From positions 55,410,302 through 55,474,301 of the forward strand of contig CATQJL010000223.1 in the NCBI GenBank assembly GCA_958299035.1: a DNA stretch of 64,000 nucleotides. Reading direction: 5' to 3'. This stretch comes from Cylicocyclus nassatus. Its lineage: Eukaryota > Nematoda > Chromadorea > Rhabditida > Strongylidae. Both the position numbers and the translations under genes were made by a program. The notes under the pieces were generated by a model. It did not search any database and had not been told where the DNA came from. It saw nothing but the letters and a program-made list of their open reading frames with translations. Of this stretch, positions 23,400 to 34,936 are shown one piece after another. How positions within the stretch are numbered: the stretch's first letter is position 1; each line of letters begins with the position of its first letter.

Positions 23400-24300
23400 G
23401 TACTGGAGCGCGTCTGCACGCTTTCTACATGTTTCGGTTCTTGTGTGATACATTTTTGTCTCTGTTCTTGTCTATCCTTTACGGTTTTATATTTTTCACC
23501 TTTTGTGTGAACATATCTGCTTATAGGGGTATGAGATGTATCATTGAATGCGGGAGTTCCTTCATGTAGTTGCACATATAAGCGAGCAAGAGGAGTCGTC
23601 ACCTGACTCATCAGAGGTATGACCTTTCTTGTGTTCTGTGCTCTACTTTTCCATTTCATCATTTCCCTATTTAGATATCACCTTACGAATGTCCTCCCCC
23701 TATTAGCTAGCGTTTTCGTTATCATCAAAATGTTTGCGCGACTTAATCATTCCATTTTAGTTGAGATATTCGAGGAAGATCGCTTTCAACTTCGTGCGCC
23801 ATTGCTATGGAATTATGAGGTAAGAGCTCTCACTCATTCGTTCTGCTTGAACTTCGCCGATCGTTTTTTTTTTTGAAGGATGGATCTCACGCCTAAGTGC
23901 AATCGAACAGAGGAGAGCTCAAGGGCCATTGACGTGAGCATTGTGTAAACTCTGCTACTTACACTCGAGTTATCAAAACCAAATTCTACTTAAGTTTAAC
24001 TTTTGTGTATTCATATGTTTTTTTATTTTAGCTATCCTAACGGTCCTAGGTTCTTGCCTTTTCTTGAAGAAATGGTTAGACTTAACATGACTTCATTGAC
24101 TTGTAAGCAGTATTTCTGTATACATAATGGTCCCTGATACCGTTGTCGATAATGACTATGTGGAACAAATAGACTTACAAAAGTACTTTGGAAACTTTGT
24201 ACAGGGATTTCTTGCTTTTGAGGTGAAGTTGTACTCTACATTGCTGAGTGATATTATCATTTTCTCTTTTTGTCCTATATCTGGTGCGATTTTGTTGCGA
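23400..24300 (+). other. Possible exon fragments, gene not resolved
   Basis: Exon-like pieces occur on the plus strand: 23761-23819 (EIFEEDRFQLRAPLLWNYE, between TTTTAG and GTAAG), about 24033-24110 (YPNGPRFLPFLEEMVRLNM after TTTTAG) and about 24130-24222 (VDNDYVEQIDLQKYFGNF before GTGAAG). Splice signals are good but the phases do not agree, and the first piece runs into a stop in the next candidate exon. This could be a real gene with exons I missed, or a decayed one. Confidence 0.3.
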
Positions 24301-24615
24301 ATAAAGTTGTTTTTCTTTCTGCCCTGTCAAACGAAGAATAGTGAGCAGAAAAAATAAGATGAACTTAAGTATTGACAAAGGCTAAATTCTGAAAGATATC
24401 GCGGCTATATTGAGTTCGAGGTCCGGCTGGATACAAATTGAATTTGACATTTTGCCTGAAAATGAGGATTCTTCTTACTTTGAGACTCGAAAGAAAACTG
24501 CTTTGCAGCATTTATTGTGTTTGATTCATCTCTATCCGAATGATAGCTACATAACTGCATAGAACTGATGCAATTCCGTTATTCTTATTCAATGCAGAAG
24601 CTAATCGAAATGTCA

Positions 24616-24796
24616 TCGGCTTCCAGATTCGTAGAGGTGTGGAGGCGGAGTCTTGCCATCTCACAGCAGGGCGGTTTTTGCTAGCGAGAGAGTACGAAAA
24701 GCAATGCTATAACATGGAGGTTCAACAAGTTTATCCTTGTTACCAAACAAAGTCTGCAACACACCTCCACACGAACCTGGCAACTGATCATATGCG
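24616..24796. repeat. MITE with CTCCAC arms, uninterrupted copy
   Basis: Ends TCATCGGCTTCCAGATTCG... GTGTGGAGGCGG and CACACCTCCACACGAACC... TGATCA form an inverted repeat. A second copy at about 37545-37895 is in the opposite orientation and carries an insertion. The stretch GGAGGTTCAACAAGTTTATCC here matches the insertion point there and so represents the empty site. Confidence 0.75.
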
Positions 24797-24965
24797 TGAG
24801 TTAGATGATGACCGAAATCGAATTTCGCTGCCAAATCTCACACTCAATCAGTTAGCTATCAGCAAACAATCTACGAGTCTACAACTTGCGCTACGTAACT
24901 TTCCTTATACACCGAGTGATCACATCTACCAATTTTACACAACGAACTCTTATGGACAAAACAGA

Positions 24966-25260
24966 TTAGTCGAAGAGGGCACGACCACCATTCAGGTGCC
25001 AGCCTATGCGCCACAAGAGCGTCAATCTGACTAATTGACTCGAGGCCAGCACTAAACAGCAGGCAAATGGGAGGCGTGGCCATCGTTCCCTCTCCTCCGC
25101 TGGGTTTTGTCGCCTTCCGCACCACACCCCCACGCCGGAACTTTGCGCCATGTCCGCGCACTATGGCTTGAGAATATGAACTGGCTCCAACTGGAGGTCC
25201 GCACGCAAAGCCCTCGCGTTCTGCAGGTGTAGTTACGCGGAAGGGAGTACGTACCGACAC
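24966..25260. other. GC-rich stretch with open minus frame, status unclear
   Basis: The minus frame starts ATG at 25260 and reads SVRTPFRVTTPAEREGFACG. It could be a first exon of the minus-strand gene ending at 22409, but no in-phase link was found. Part of it (GCGGAAGGCGACAAA with flanking GGCCACGCC) recurs in reverse at 23285-23345, which argues for a repeat. Confidence 0.3.
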
Positions 25261-25444
25261 AGACTGTACGCTAGACTACGGTAGTTGTTGGTCATTATAT
25301 CAAGACCTAGAGTATGCCGGTTGTGTAGATTAATCAACATTCCATCTTTAATTACCGCATACAGACTTCTTATAGATTGATTAACCAATACATTGAAAGC
25401 ATCTCCATGCATATTTTAGGTTTCGATGCAGAAAATGAAAGGCA

Positions 25445-26020
25445 CCTCGCTGGGTAACAACCCAGGTCCCACTGCAAACACTGTATTCCAAAAAGAAAAT
25501 CGCTCCAAAAGGTGCTTGCTGGTGGGGTCGCCACATCCATCAACGCGTGTGGAGGTAATGAGCCAGAAACTAGCTCAGCCTCCTTGTAATTGAAATAACC
25601 ATAGCCACTAGAAATCCGCGCCATCAGTCTGCCTTTCAGGGAAATATATTCGTCAAAACTCGACAAATTTCTCGTATTTGAACGCTCACAACTCCTCTCA
25701 GATGGTCGCTTGGCAGGTAGTGAACATATATTCAAATAAGCGTTTTAAGAGCAATCCGTTGATACAGCTTGTTTGGAATGCTAGCTTAAGTTCTGACCAT
25801 TTCCTCGTCAGCACTATCTAGCATTGTCAAAAATTCTCCCTTGTATAAAAGAGATCTGAAACCGGAATCGTACATAGAGACATCTCTAGGTACGATTCCG
25901 GTTTCGTGCTCACCACTCTAGATTAAACACGTTGATTGGCGTGGCGACCCCAGCAGCATCCAACTTCTGAGGCGAATTCCTCGTTTCGGAATATAGCTTT
26001 AGCAGTGGGACTTGGGTAAT
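25445..26020. repeat. Foldback element with small perfect hairpin in one arm
   Basis: Arms: GGTCCCACTGCAAA... GGTGGGGTCGCCAC... on the left, GTGGCGACCCCAGC... GCAGTGGGACTTGGG on the right. Inside lies a near-perfect hairpin at 25858-25905, GAAACCGGAATCGTAC / GTACGATTCCGGTTTC, around a short loop. The minus-strand frame at 25735-25370 lies in the left arm and is not supported as a gene. Confidence 0.75.
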
Positions 26021-27036
26021 TACCAGGGTCAAGCAAGGGGTGTGGCACACGATCGCTGGTTACGACCCCCCCCCCCCTGATTGCTGTCTTAATAAGCCCC
26101 CCCCCTGAACTATATACCTAAGATAGCATTACCAGAGTTGAGAAAGAGGGCAGGCACAAGTCTTTCGACCCCCTCCCCTCCCATGAAAGCCCTCAAACGA
26201 CCCCTTCTTCCTCCTCTTAACCTCTGGACCTCAAAGTGTGACATTCTGGTGGACACCATCTTTTTCTAGAGAGTTTTCGGATTTCTGAGAGCTGTACGCC
26301 CGATTTTCTGTGACTGCACTTTACAACACACGTAATTTGAAGGCTGATTTTGATCTGAATGGGCATATTGAAAGGGCCATAATTTTTTTATGGGTGGGGC
26401 GTTCGGCTCCAAATTTCCAATGTAGCAAGAAGAAGCTATGTGCTCAATACTCATACCAGCAATGGAGCGCTTTCTGGATTTTGAAGGCAAGTTAAGGGGG
26501 TGTGCCGCAGCCCATTAACTGTATCAAAAAACATTTTTAGCGGACAGTATTTATATGAATCGATAGCCCAAACCTTGTAGATTCCATAGGACTGTTTGGA
26601 GCCTGATTTGTCTTTTTAGCTCTAAGTAATATTTGGTGAAAGCACAGCGATCAACAGCGAAAAATGGGAAAAACGAGATTTTGGTTGGCTTCTAATTCCA
26701 CGGTTTGCAGGTCTTCTGAAGCGGGATTCCTGAGGTGGACAAAGAAGGAGTAGTGCTTTGTCTTGAGTGCAAAAACGGAAGTTAATTCACTTTTGAAACA
26801 AAGTTAACCATGTTGGAACTTGACCGTTTCATTTAGGTAGCCTAGTATCTTGAATCTTCAGAATTCGCTCACACTTTGTCTACAGGGGTTAATTGACATG
26901 CTAATTATGGATATAATACGAATATCATGTTATCACTATTATCAGATTACCCAACTATGACCCCCTCCCCTTTTGACTCCTCAATACGACCCCCCAGGTG
27001 TGGCGTGCCGCACCCCACGCTTGACCCTGGTAATTA
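26017..27036. repeat. About 1-kb foldback element abutting the previous one
   Basis: Ends TAATTACCAGGGTCAAGC (left) and GCTTGACCCTGGTAATTA (right), followed inward by GTGTGGCAC / GTGCCGCACCCC. Just inside both ends are C-rich tracts (a run of 13 C near 26070 and CCCCCTCCCC near 26960). It shares the GTAATTAC junction with the foldback at 25445-26020. No convincing protein frame lies inside. Confidence 0.8.
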
Positions 27037-27145
27037 CTTACAATTAGTTAGGAGCTTAACTACCGTACCAAACCAAAACCTCTCAAATCTCAGATTTGCC
27101 TCAGATTTGGGTGGAATCTTTGACAAGCATGAACCTCAAACATAC

Positions 27146-28554
27146 CCGAGTCGATAGCGATTGGAAAGCGATTGCATTTTTCGCCGGAGTCATCATTGAT
27201 ATCATCTCGTACCAAGGTGAATGTGTCCTCAAAGAAATTTCTTTCCGGAAATTTCCAGAAGTATGAAAGTACAGTGAGAAAAAACCGGCTACCTCATGTA
27301 ACGTAATGTCCCAGTATGGTATCGGTCCCATTACTATACCTCTGTCATAGATATGCAAACTATCAGGGCCACATCCAAGAATTGCATTCTCCAGTGGAAC
27401 CTCGTCGAATGTCGGTCCCGATTCAACTGCAAGCCTGCAAATAGCACATCTATTACAACGCGAGTTAAAGTGTTGAGTTCGAGGCAGAACTCGTGATCAT
27501 GGATGAGGTAATAGAAAAGCAAAGAGCGATGGAAAGATCTGTAAACAATTGTGAAACCAAGGTTTGCAGCAACATTTCATTTTTTCGACATATCATTGTA
27601 CTGCAGAGTCATTTCTTAAATTTCAAACAATACAGAATTCCAAAAGAAAACATGAAATTTGTGAATGTAGAAGAATTGTAAGGACCTCCACATTCACCAA
27701 ACATTGTTGATTCGGTGGAAAAGGAAAGAGAGCCATCTCATCTTATGAAGACGTTTTAAGATGGAATAAACAAAAGAACAAGATTCTATGAGTCATACCA
27801 ATTTAGCAGAACTGTCATTTCCACTTGAAAAATCACTCTCAGAGATTTTCAAAAGTTGGTCACAATTTAAAGATTTGAAATCTTGTGGTGCCTATTTCTA
27901 CTGTGTGGAAATTTACCATATCTCGACATTGTTCGAGACTTTTTATGGTCACACTTGTGAAAAACAATGTTATGACCAGCAAGGGGTGTTGAAAATTGCA
28001 AATTTAAAAAAAATTGCTTGATCTATGCAATTCCTTGAGTAAACAACAAACCTGTACTCTCTGCTTTCGCCGGTGTCCCTATCTACCTCAAATATGGAAA
28101 TGCGTGGGTACTCCTCGTCTTTCTGGAAATAAATGCAAACAAAATTTTTTACAAAAAATCTAAACATCTCTTTACTTACAAAAATCGCGACCACAAGTAT
28201 GTAGAGCTTTGGTTTGTGATATGAGCATGAGGGAAAGGTATAGAAGACTTCCTTCACTGGCAAACAAAAGATTTGTCGCCAGCTGTTTGGGAATAATGTA
28301 TGCAAGCTCCACAGCTGCACAGAATTTGGGATAGTCGGCTGAAAGCAATTTTTTCAAAAACTTCTAAGATTTTGGATTTTTTCTTAGATGACCGGATGAG
28401 CAATTCTTTCACAGAATTTCTCATTCACCTGCAAAAAGACGGTGTTGCCAGCAATTCCGACTCTATGCAATCGATGGCCGGCTAGCCGGTTGTCCAGGCG
28501 GATCGCACGCATCACACTCAGGAGCTCCTCTGGCTCCGCCAACACTTTCCTCAC
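27146..28554 (-). CDS. Unrecognised gene, five internal exons
   Basis: Family not recognised. Exons: about 28554-28429, 28338-28180, 28122-28052, 27434-27293 and 27227-27146. All junctions are in phase, although the acceptor of the last (TTTGAG) is weak. Visible text includes RAIRLDNRLAGHRLHRVGIA, then a hydrophobic, Tyr/Lys-rich part ending KPKLYILVVAIF. Next come KDEEYPRISIFEVDRDTGES, LAVESGPTFDEVPLENAILG, CGPDSLHIYDRGIVMGPIPY and DTFTLVRDDINDDSGEKCNR. Neither start nor stop is located. The 5' end is probably beyond 28560. The 3' end would lie past the foldback elements at 25.4-27.0 kb or is lost. An enzyme domain is possible, but I cannot name one. Confidence 0.55.
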
Positions 28555-28559
28555 TCTTC

Positions 28560-31178
28560 AACTGAGGAGGAGGTGCTACCTATCAATCAATAGGTTCAAC
28601 GAGATCCAAAATAACAGCAAGGCAACAAAAATCTGCAAAGTCTCAAAAAACGAAGATTACGCAATGTTTCGAGCTTAGAAACATGAGAAATGGTCAAAAT
28701 TAGCCTTTCCTCGGGATGCCACGCAGTTTCTCATGGTAAATGGTTTCTTTTATAAACAGTGCTCTAATTTTAAGGCCAAGTAAATCAATTTTCTCCAAGG
28801 CATATAGTTCGCATCTAATTAACCATAAAATAGAAAATCGCGCTTCCACTGGGAGCAAGATTTCAATTATAAAATTGTGAAGTATTTCCATATCACATTA
28901 AAAAGAAATTAGAAGCCTGAGGTAACAGCCGATTGCTTGTCGGGGTGGGAGGGAAAGAAGGAGAGGGTTTTTTGTCGAGAGGCGTAGTCAAACACACACA
29001 AAAAAATTTCTCCTTTTGCTTTCCCAATTTAAAATAGCTTATCCGAATGCTTAGCCTAATGTTTGTTCAAATAGCAAACTTACAAACTTGCCCAACATAA
29101 GAAAGTCCTGTATCAGAAGAAATAGATGCAAAATTTGCAAAGTTACATCGCACATCACATAAACTGAAATATTGTCGGACCATTCAACGAAATATTTGTG
29201 TAAGATGCAAGAAACCAAAAAAAAAACTGATTACAAGTAGAATAGAGGATTGAAGATCGTTCATCGATGTGATTGGGAATATTGGATCTAACTGTAAACT
29301 TATCGCCATGAAATCTTACTTTTAATGAGGTCCACCGCAGCCATTACTTCCATTCATAATGAAATTCTAAAACACATTTCTTTATCAACGAGTTCCCAGG
29401 AATCATGATAACACCTGTAACCAGTTATTCAGTGTGATAAGCATTTAACCTCAAAAGCTGCAAAAGAAACAGGTGACAACTCTTGTCAACTCTAGTGGTG
29501 ATCGTTTGCAAGCGAGTGGTAAGCCGTTATTCACCAAAGCACTCGCCTCTGATGTCAAAATTATCAGTATTTCGCAATTTCTGATAAACTGTTATTGAAT
29601 ATCTACATACTAAGTTGCGGCAGCATTTGGTCAAACACCTCGCAATGTTACATGATCTTAGGCTAATTAATAGGTTCTAGATAAATAGTAGCCTGCAGTA
29701 GTTTGTACTAATCATTTCACAAGCTCCTGCAGTCATCTTTGGATATGATGAAATAGAGGGAAAAAACTGTAGAAATTTTAAGAGCATAGATTATAGATGT
29801 AAATCGCGATAAATGCCAGCTTTCAATATGCAGTTCAGATTCCGCTCACTAAAAATGCTTAGATTATATTTTATTTTATATTTTTATATTTATATTATTA
29901 TATTATTATATTATTTATATTATTATTTTCATTATATTTTTCACTTTTTGCTCAATTACATGATCTGCTCATACTATAAACCAGTAATTGTAGAAAAAGG
30001 AAATAAAAGATGACATTTATACCAATATTTAATGAAAGACTATTGTACAGGTTGGATTGGAGTCTAAGAACTTCCATACGAATTCTAATTATTAGTTATT
30101 CCAAATTCTTGGTACAAGACTCATGTTCCGACAACAGAAAAATCTCAAGCAATTGTTTTGCCTTGGACCCTCAATTCCATGGTACATACCCTCACCAATA
30201 TAGCTATCTCGCTGTATTATTCATAAATAGATTGCCATGCAACAGCGGAGCGGCTGATTATGTGAGCAAAGCGCGTTACTTCAAAGAACGCACACACTGC
30301 TACAAATTTCAGGAAAAAACGAAAAGTAATCCACTTCAGAAAAAAATAGAAACCTGAAACGATTTCTGCCAGATCCGATATGGAAAAAGATGAATGACTC
30401 TCAAGCTTAGCAAATTTATATTGAACAAAAAACAATTAAAATGCGATAAAAACTGCTGGAGCACCGAAAAGAGCCTCTGTTTTAATTGTGAGAAGCATAC
30501 AGAGTGCGTACTCCTTATTTTTTTTTGCAATTAGAAAAGAAAAAGTCAGGAGTTCTACTGAACCGAAAAACTGAGAGGTTTTAGGATGAGAAAAAAAACT
30601 TTGCAGTAAGGAAGGAAACGCTGAAAAGTTGTTATGGTTGTGGTTTCATTCAGATTTCTTGTTCGTCTTCTTTCACTAAAAATATAAGTTCATTTATCAG
30701 CACTCTTCACTCAAAGCCAAAAATCCTTATTCATTTTTTTGTTTTATCAGAGCTATTTTGATTTTATTTCTACTCTAAAAGACAAACATTTTTGGTACAT
30801 AAGTACGTCCCGAGTTTTTGGCACAGGTTAACATCATTGAGGTATAATCAAAGGACTATTCCAGCTTATTCATTCGTCCCACATCAAAATTCGTGTATAA
30901 ACGTTTCACATGAAAGTCCAGTTTGAATAATTAACTTGCTTTTGATGAAATGAGCTTTTAAACAAGTTCTCATGCCATACTAGCTTGATCAAAGACATCG
31001 CATATGCGTTGCCGAAAGCCATAAATACATATTATCCGTATAAAACGGTTTCCATTTTATACGGATAATATGTATAACATAATTTAACAACTTTGCTTTG
31101 CGAAGGCGTTTTTTTTTCTTGGATCCCCAAATTAAACCCATTGTTATATACCATAATGAATCTTATAAGTGACTCTAT
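28560..31178. other. Gene-poor AT-rich stretch
   Basis: Holds a simple TATTATTATT-type tract at about 29868-29940 and a small hairpin at 31026-31075 (ACATATTATCCGTATAAAA and its complement). Short frames are AT-rich chance frames. No gene is seen. Confidence 0.45.
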
Positions 31179-31180
31179 TA

Positions 31181-32035
31181 TTAGGTCGTCTCATAAGTTC
31201 ACAGAATTTTCATTCTTGTTCTAATTTCTTTGAAAAGCGATTGACTTGCGGCAAAATGCTATACCATTGAAAAGAGCTGATCATCCTCTTTATATTGAAC
31301 TTTTCAATTTTGACGGAAATCCGACTTACACTTCGATTTTTCAGCTCCCAAACATGGAATTTTTAAGAGACAATCAAAAGCATTTTCAACATCTGCTCAT
31401 TCTTTCGTGTAAACATTGGCGTTTTTGCATAGATTTGTAACCGATTATGGAAACTGGCATTCCCACGTCAATATGAGACCAAAAAGAACTGGACTGCTCA
31501 AAAGTTTAAGGATTGAGCAGGGTGTGTCCTGAACAAGACTTTTCGTGGGACGTGCAGAACATTCTGCACTAAAGTTTGCTGGTCAAACCAAAACCGCCGA
31601 CCGTACTCTACGCTACTCAACTGCATCGCTCAAGCGAATCTTTACAGGAAAAGCCTAATAAACAGGTCCATTGAGTTTCTCTGCATAATAAGATATGGTT
31701 CTGTACGGCAAATGTCGTCAAAACTGTCCTCAAGACGTGAACTAGCAAGCGCATTGATGTCCAAAGTACTTGCCCAGACCTCGCTTTAGAGTATCATTTG
31801 TTCCGCTCTCTTACAAATCATAGAAACGATGCTTCTGAAGACGATTCCCGGCGTTGGTTAAAAGACTTTTTTGGGACCAGGTCAGCTGAGCTTTGAACAA
31901 ACAGAGCTGAAAATCTGACGGCAAGGTGGCAGAATGTTGTGCGCAACAGCGGAGTATACAATATTGACGATTTTTATAAAATTCTGTCAATTTGCTGTTT
32001 TTTTTTGAACTTTACGGACTTATGCAACGACCCAA
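31181..32035 (+). mobile_element. Decayed mariner-like transposon, TA target duplication
   Basis: Left end TTAGGTCGTCTCATAAGTTC, right end GACTTATGCAACGACCCAA, flanked by TA (31179-31180, 32036-32037). About 855 bp. The interior keeps scraps of a transposase-like frame: MEFLRDNQKHFQHLLIL near 31353 and, in a different frame near the right end, RWQNVVRNSGVYNIDDFYK, which resembles the C-terminal RWQ...V..NG.Y..D pattern of mariner transposases. Many stops and frame changes lie between, so it is dead. Confidence 0.75.
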
Positions 32036-32039
32036 TATA

Positions 32040-32940
32040 TCAAGTGACTCTATATCTTAGAACAACTCTATTACTATGTTGACTACTGCTAAACTTGTGG
32101 GAATTAGTATGTAAGTTCCATTTCATCGTTGTCTATGTCGAGCACGGTCAAGCCTGTTGCTAAGGTGGTGAAACTTACATTATGTTATCTACTAAATTAG
32201 AATATAGAGCATTTAGCAGCCACCGAGAAAGTGGCTGGTTAGATGCCCAGGATGCGAGAAGGATATCACGAAGACAGATGCGCTGAAAGTAATTCTACAT
32301 CATCCAAACATTTCAAACTTCAAGCCAATTCCCAATGCAGATTTTTCTTCAAAGAGATCGTTGAGAAATTACCGTGAAAAATTTGTTACACTCTAGACTT
32401 TCCGTTGATCAGTTAGAAGGATAGACTTGCCCAATTTTTTTATGCAAGCCAAAAAGTGAATTTGCTAACAAACGATAGCCTTGACCATCAATGTCACAAC
32501 GGTTCGAGAAATGGCGTTGAAAGAAAAGAAGACTGCACAACCACATTTCATGTAACTGTACGTTTCTATGATAAAAAGTAAGCTTCGCATAGGCTTCCAA
32601 TCTCACTCCATCCCTCTCTTTCAGGGGCTGGAAAGCTTTCATAGATGACGAAAATAAGTGGGCAGATATTAAGTGACACTACTAACATTTTTGGTCGTAG
32701 GAAAGGCTTTGGCGAATGACTACCTTAGCGAATATCACTACTCGAGATAATATCAGTAAAGAGAATTCTTTCATGAAAAAAGACCGCGCTTGTCCTTTTT
32801 AACATGTAGAGAAAAAGGAGTTGGGAAAACCTTCTTGAAATTACCCTGCTGTCATCGTCTCAGAAAAAATCTTGTCAGACTGTCAAGTCAGCTCCGACAT
32901 AAGACGGACACCACTTTATGCACATATCCATAAGGCCCCA
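32040..32940. other. No gene seen
   Basis: A minus-strand frame of 77 codons at 32642-32409 has no supporting signals. No inverted repeat stands out. Confidence 0.4.
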
Positions 32941-33312
32941 GCAGTGCCGTACCAAGGGGTGGGGGGGGGGGAGGGGATGGGCCGCTCACCTACGCGAATG
33001 GGTCGCGAAGTTTTCGAAAGTTACTTAGATGAGTTATAAAAATGTGCAAATGATTTGTCATACTTGTAACTAATTGAAATAATTTCCTAAATTTTCAAAA
33101 CTTCGGCTTGGCCTCATAAAAAAGTGGAAGGGGAGGGGGAGGCGGGAGTATGAAATTTCGGGGTTAGGAACCGAAAAAATTTTGGGAAGCATACAAAATT
33201 TTTTTTCAGAGTTTTCGGAGGAAATTTTTCGAACGCCACGCACCTCCATCAGAAATTTTGTTTTGTTGCCCCCCCCCCCCCCAATGGAAAACCTGGGTAC
33301 GTCACTGAGCCT
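32941..33312. repeat. Foldback repeat with poly-G / poly-C ends
   Basis: Starts GCAGTGCCGTACCAAGG followed by a G-rich run. It ends with a run of about 15 C followed by AACCTGGGTACGTCACTGAGC. The ends are inverted and imperfect. AT-rich interior, non-coding. Confidence 0.6.
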
Positions 33313-33439
33313 CAGGTATACCTTACGCGATTTGTTCGCGACGCGGTTTTTCAGTACTCCAGCCGTCTTTAACTTATTGTACACACTATACATGTCTGTA
33401 GCCTGCAAGTGTTTGCATTGAATGCCAATCGCTTCGCAG

Positions 33440-34642
33440 CTCAAATTGCGTGAATGCCCCAGATCTAACAGCATTCATGTTGAAAAGGTGCTCATGTTGA
33501 AGATATTGGAACAAACAAGAAGTAATTCAGGGGGATGCCGTTTATGTGCTCGGACGCATATGGCACTTGCAACACCTGACCTGCAAAATATGCAAGGTAA
33601 GAATTCATTGAAACAAATATAGCGGCCAAAAAAATTATCACAATACACTGCTCCCCTATACCACTACATTATAGTTACAAAATCAATTTGTAATCTGCAG
33701 ATCTTAAGGGCCGGGCATACTTCACGCGATTTCATTCGTGACGCGATTTGGCAATATTCCAACCGTCCATAACTCACTATAAGCACATTTTGAATGTACA
33801 TGAGATAGTGCATTTCATCAATCCACTTAAGTTCTATACACTAGCATGTGCAGTTTGCTAGTGTTGGATCTGAAGACTTCTGGCGAATTGCCAAATCGCG
33901 TAGCGACTGAAATCGCATGAAGTATGCCCGGCCCTTTACCAAAAAAGTGCATTACAAAAATTCCATTTTTTAATAAGATTTTAGACTTCACTAAGTGAGA
34001 CTGGCTGCCATGCTTCACCATTAGATGCAAGTACACCAATATGCACAGACTGTTATATGGAAGGTCAACATCCTTGTTGTTTCAGTAAGTTACTAACGAT
34101 AACCATTTCTCTTAGCGCCAAATCGAACATCGTGCCTGAACGTCACGGACTTTCACACTCAGGCTTTTGATAGGCAAACCTTGTTGCACCTTTTAGAAGC
34201 GCGGGCCAACGTGTGGGCAGTGGAAATAGTGCGATGAAAGCAGTCACCAATTTGCATCAACTGAAGAATCGCATTGTGTAGCGCTAGTCTCAGGTTGCGT
34301 CAATTAGCCAAAAGCAGCTTTGTTTAGGAAATACAGGGCGCGCTATAACCGGTTGCGTGGTAGCTGGAAAAAATCTACCCCCTTCCAACATCAGCGTTTT
34401 CCAGGCTGCCACTTGCCGCTACGTGAAACGTGCTTGATTGCTGGACGAAAGAAGTACCATCATGAATGTTTTCGCTGTTATAGATGCCGCGGAGCCATGC
34501 CAAGTTCTCTTACCACAAATTACAACAGTTACATTCAGATATCATTACAGATGGAGAATATTTCCTATGGAACGGTAATCCATTTGATGAGGACTGCTTC
34601 TACTTGCTGAGATGCATCCGAAAAAGCGGAAGCACATTTTGA
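33440..34642 (+). CDS. Two-LIM-domain protein (partial; possibly a pseudogene)
   Basis: LIM domains are double zinc fingers for protein contacts in cytoskeleton or nuclear complexes. Exons: 33440-33487, 33531-33596, 33985-34063, 34116-34141, 34405-34503, 34551-34642. Introns of 43, 52 and 47 nt are typical of nematodes. LIM1 reads ECPRSNSIHVEK, GDAVYVLGRIWHLQHLTCKI, then TPICTDCYME, giving C-x2-S (not C), H-x2-H-x2-C-x2-C and C-x2-C. LIM2 reads CHLPLRETCLIAGRKKYHHE, CFRCYRCRGAM and GEYFLWNGNPFDEDCFYL, with H-x2-C-x2-C-x2-C intact. Two defects appear: the second Cys of LIM1 is Ser (TCT), and exons 34116-34141 and 34405-34503 do not join in phase. Upstream exons are not found. A repeat (33708-33934) sits in one intron and another (34724-34933) lies just after the stop. 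Confidence 0.75.
33708..33934. mobile_element. Palindromic MITE, subfamily B, in LIM gene intron
   Basis: Ends GGGCCGGGCATACTTCACGC and its complement ATGCCCGGCCC. Arms contain GCGATTTGGCAATATTCC opposite GGCGAATTGCCAAATCGCG. Left flank TAA (33705-33707); right flank TTT, so the duplication is no longer perfect. A solo left arm of the same family is at about 33313-33425. Confidence 0.8.
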
Positions 34643-34723
34643 TGTAGAGAAGGTTGTGGAACTTGGATGTCTGTACCTGACAATAAAGATTCACCCATAC
34701 CAAGTGAATGTCGCTTCGCTTTA

Positions 34724-34933
34724 GGCCTCACGCATAATTCAAGCGATTTCGTCGCCTCACGAATATCCCGACAAGGCAGTTGGTACGAGTCCATTGCAAG
34801 CCGATCACCTTGCATTTGGGTTATGGTAGTCGGAAAACTACACAACCGAAATGCAGAGAGTAGGCATGAAACTCGTAACAGTTGTCTTGTTGGAGAATCG
34901 CGAGACGATGAAATCGCGTGAATTATGTCCGAG
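34724..34933. mobile_element. Palindromic MITE, subfamily A, diverged
   Basis: Begins GGCCTCACGCATAATTCAAG and ends TCGCGTGAATTATGTCCGAG, flanked by TTA (34721-34723 and 34934-34936). The spacer has the subfamily A words CATTGCAAGCCGATCACC and ACAACCGAAATGCAG. It lies about 80 bp after the stop of the LIM gene. Confidence 0.8.
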
Positions 34934-34936
34934 TTA

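Noticed and set aside
31160..32055. The 12-bp word AAGTGACTCTAT on both sides of the mariner-like element as a long target duplication
   Set aside because: The element's own ends are already flanked by the TA expected for mariner; the longer word is offset on the right side and is probably coincidence or a remnant of a local duplication.
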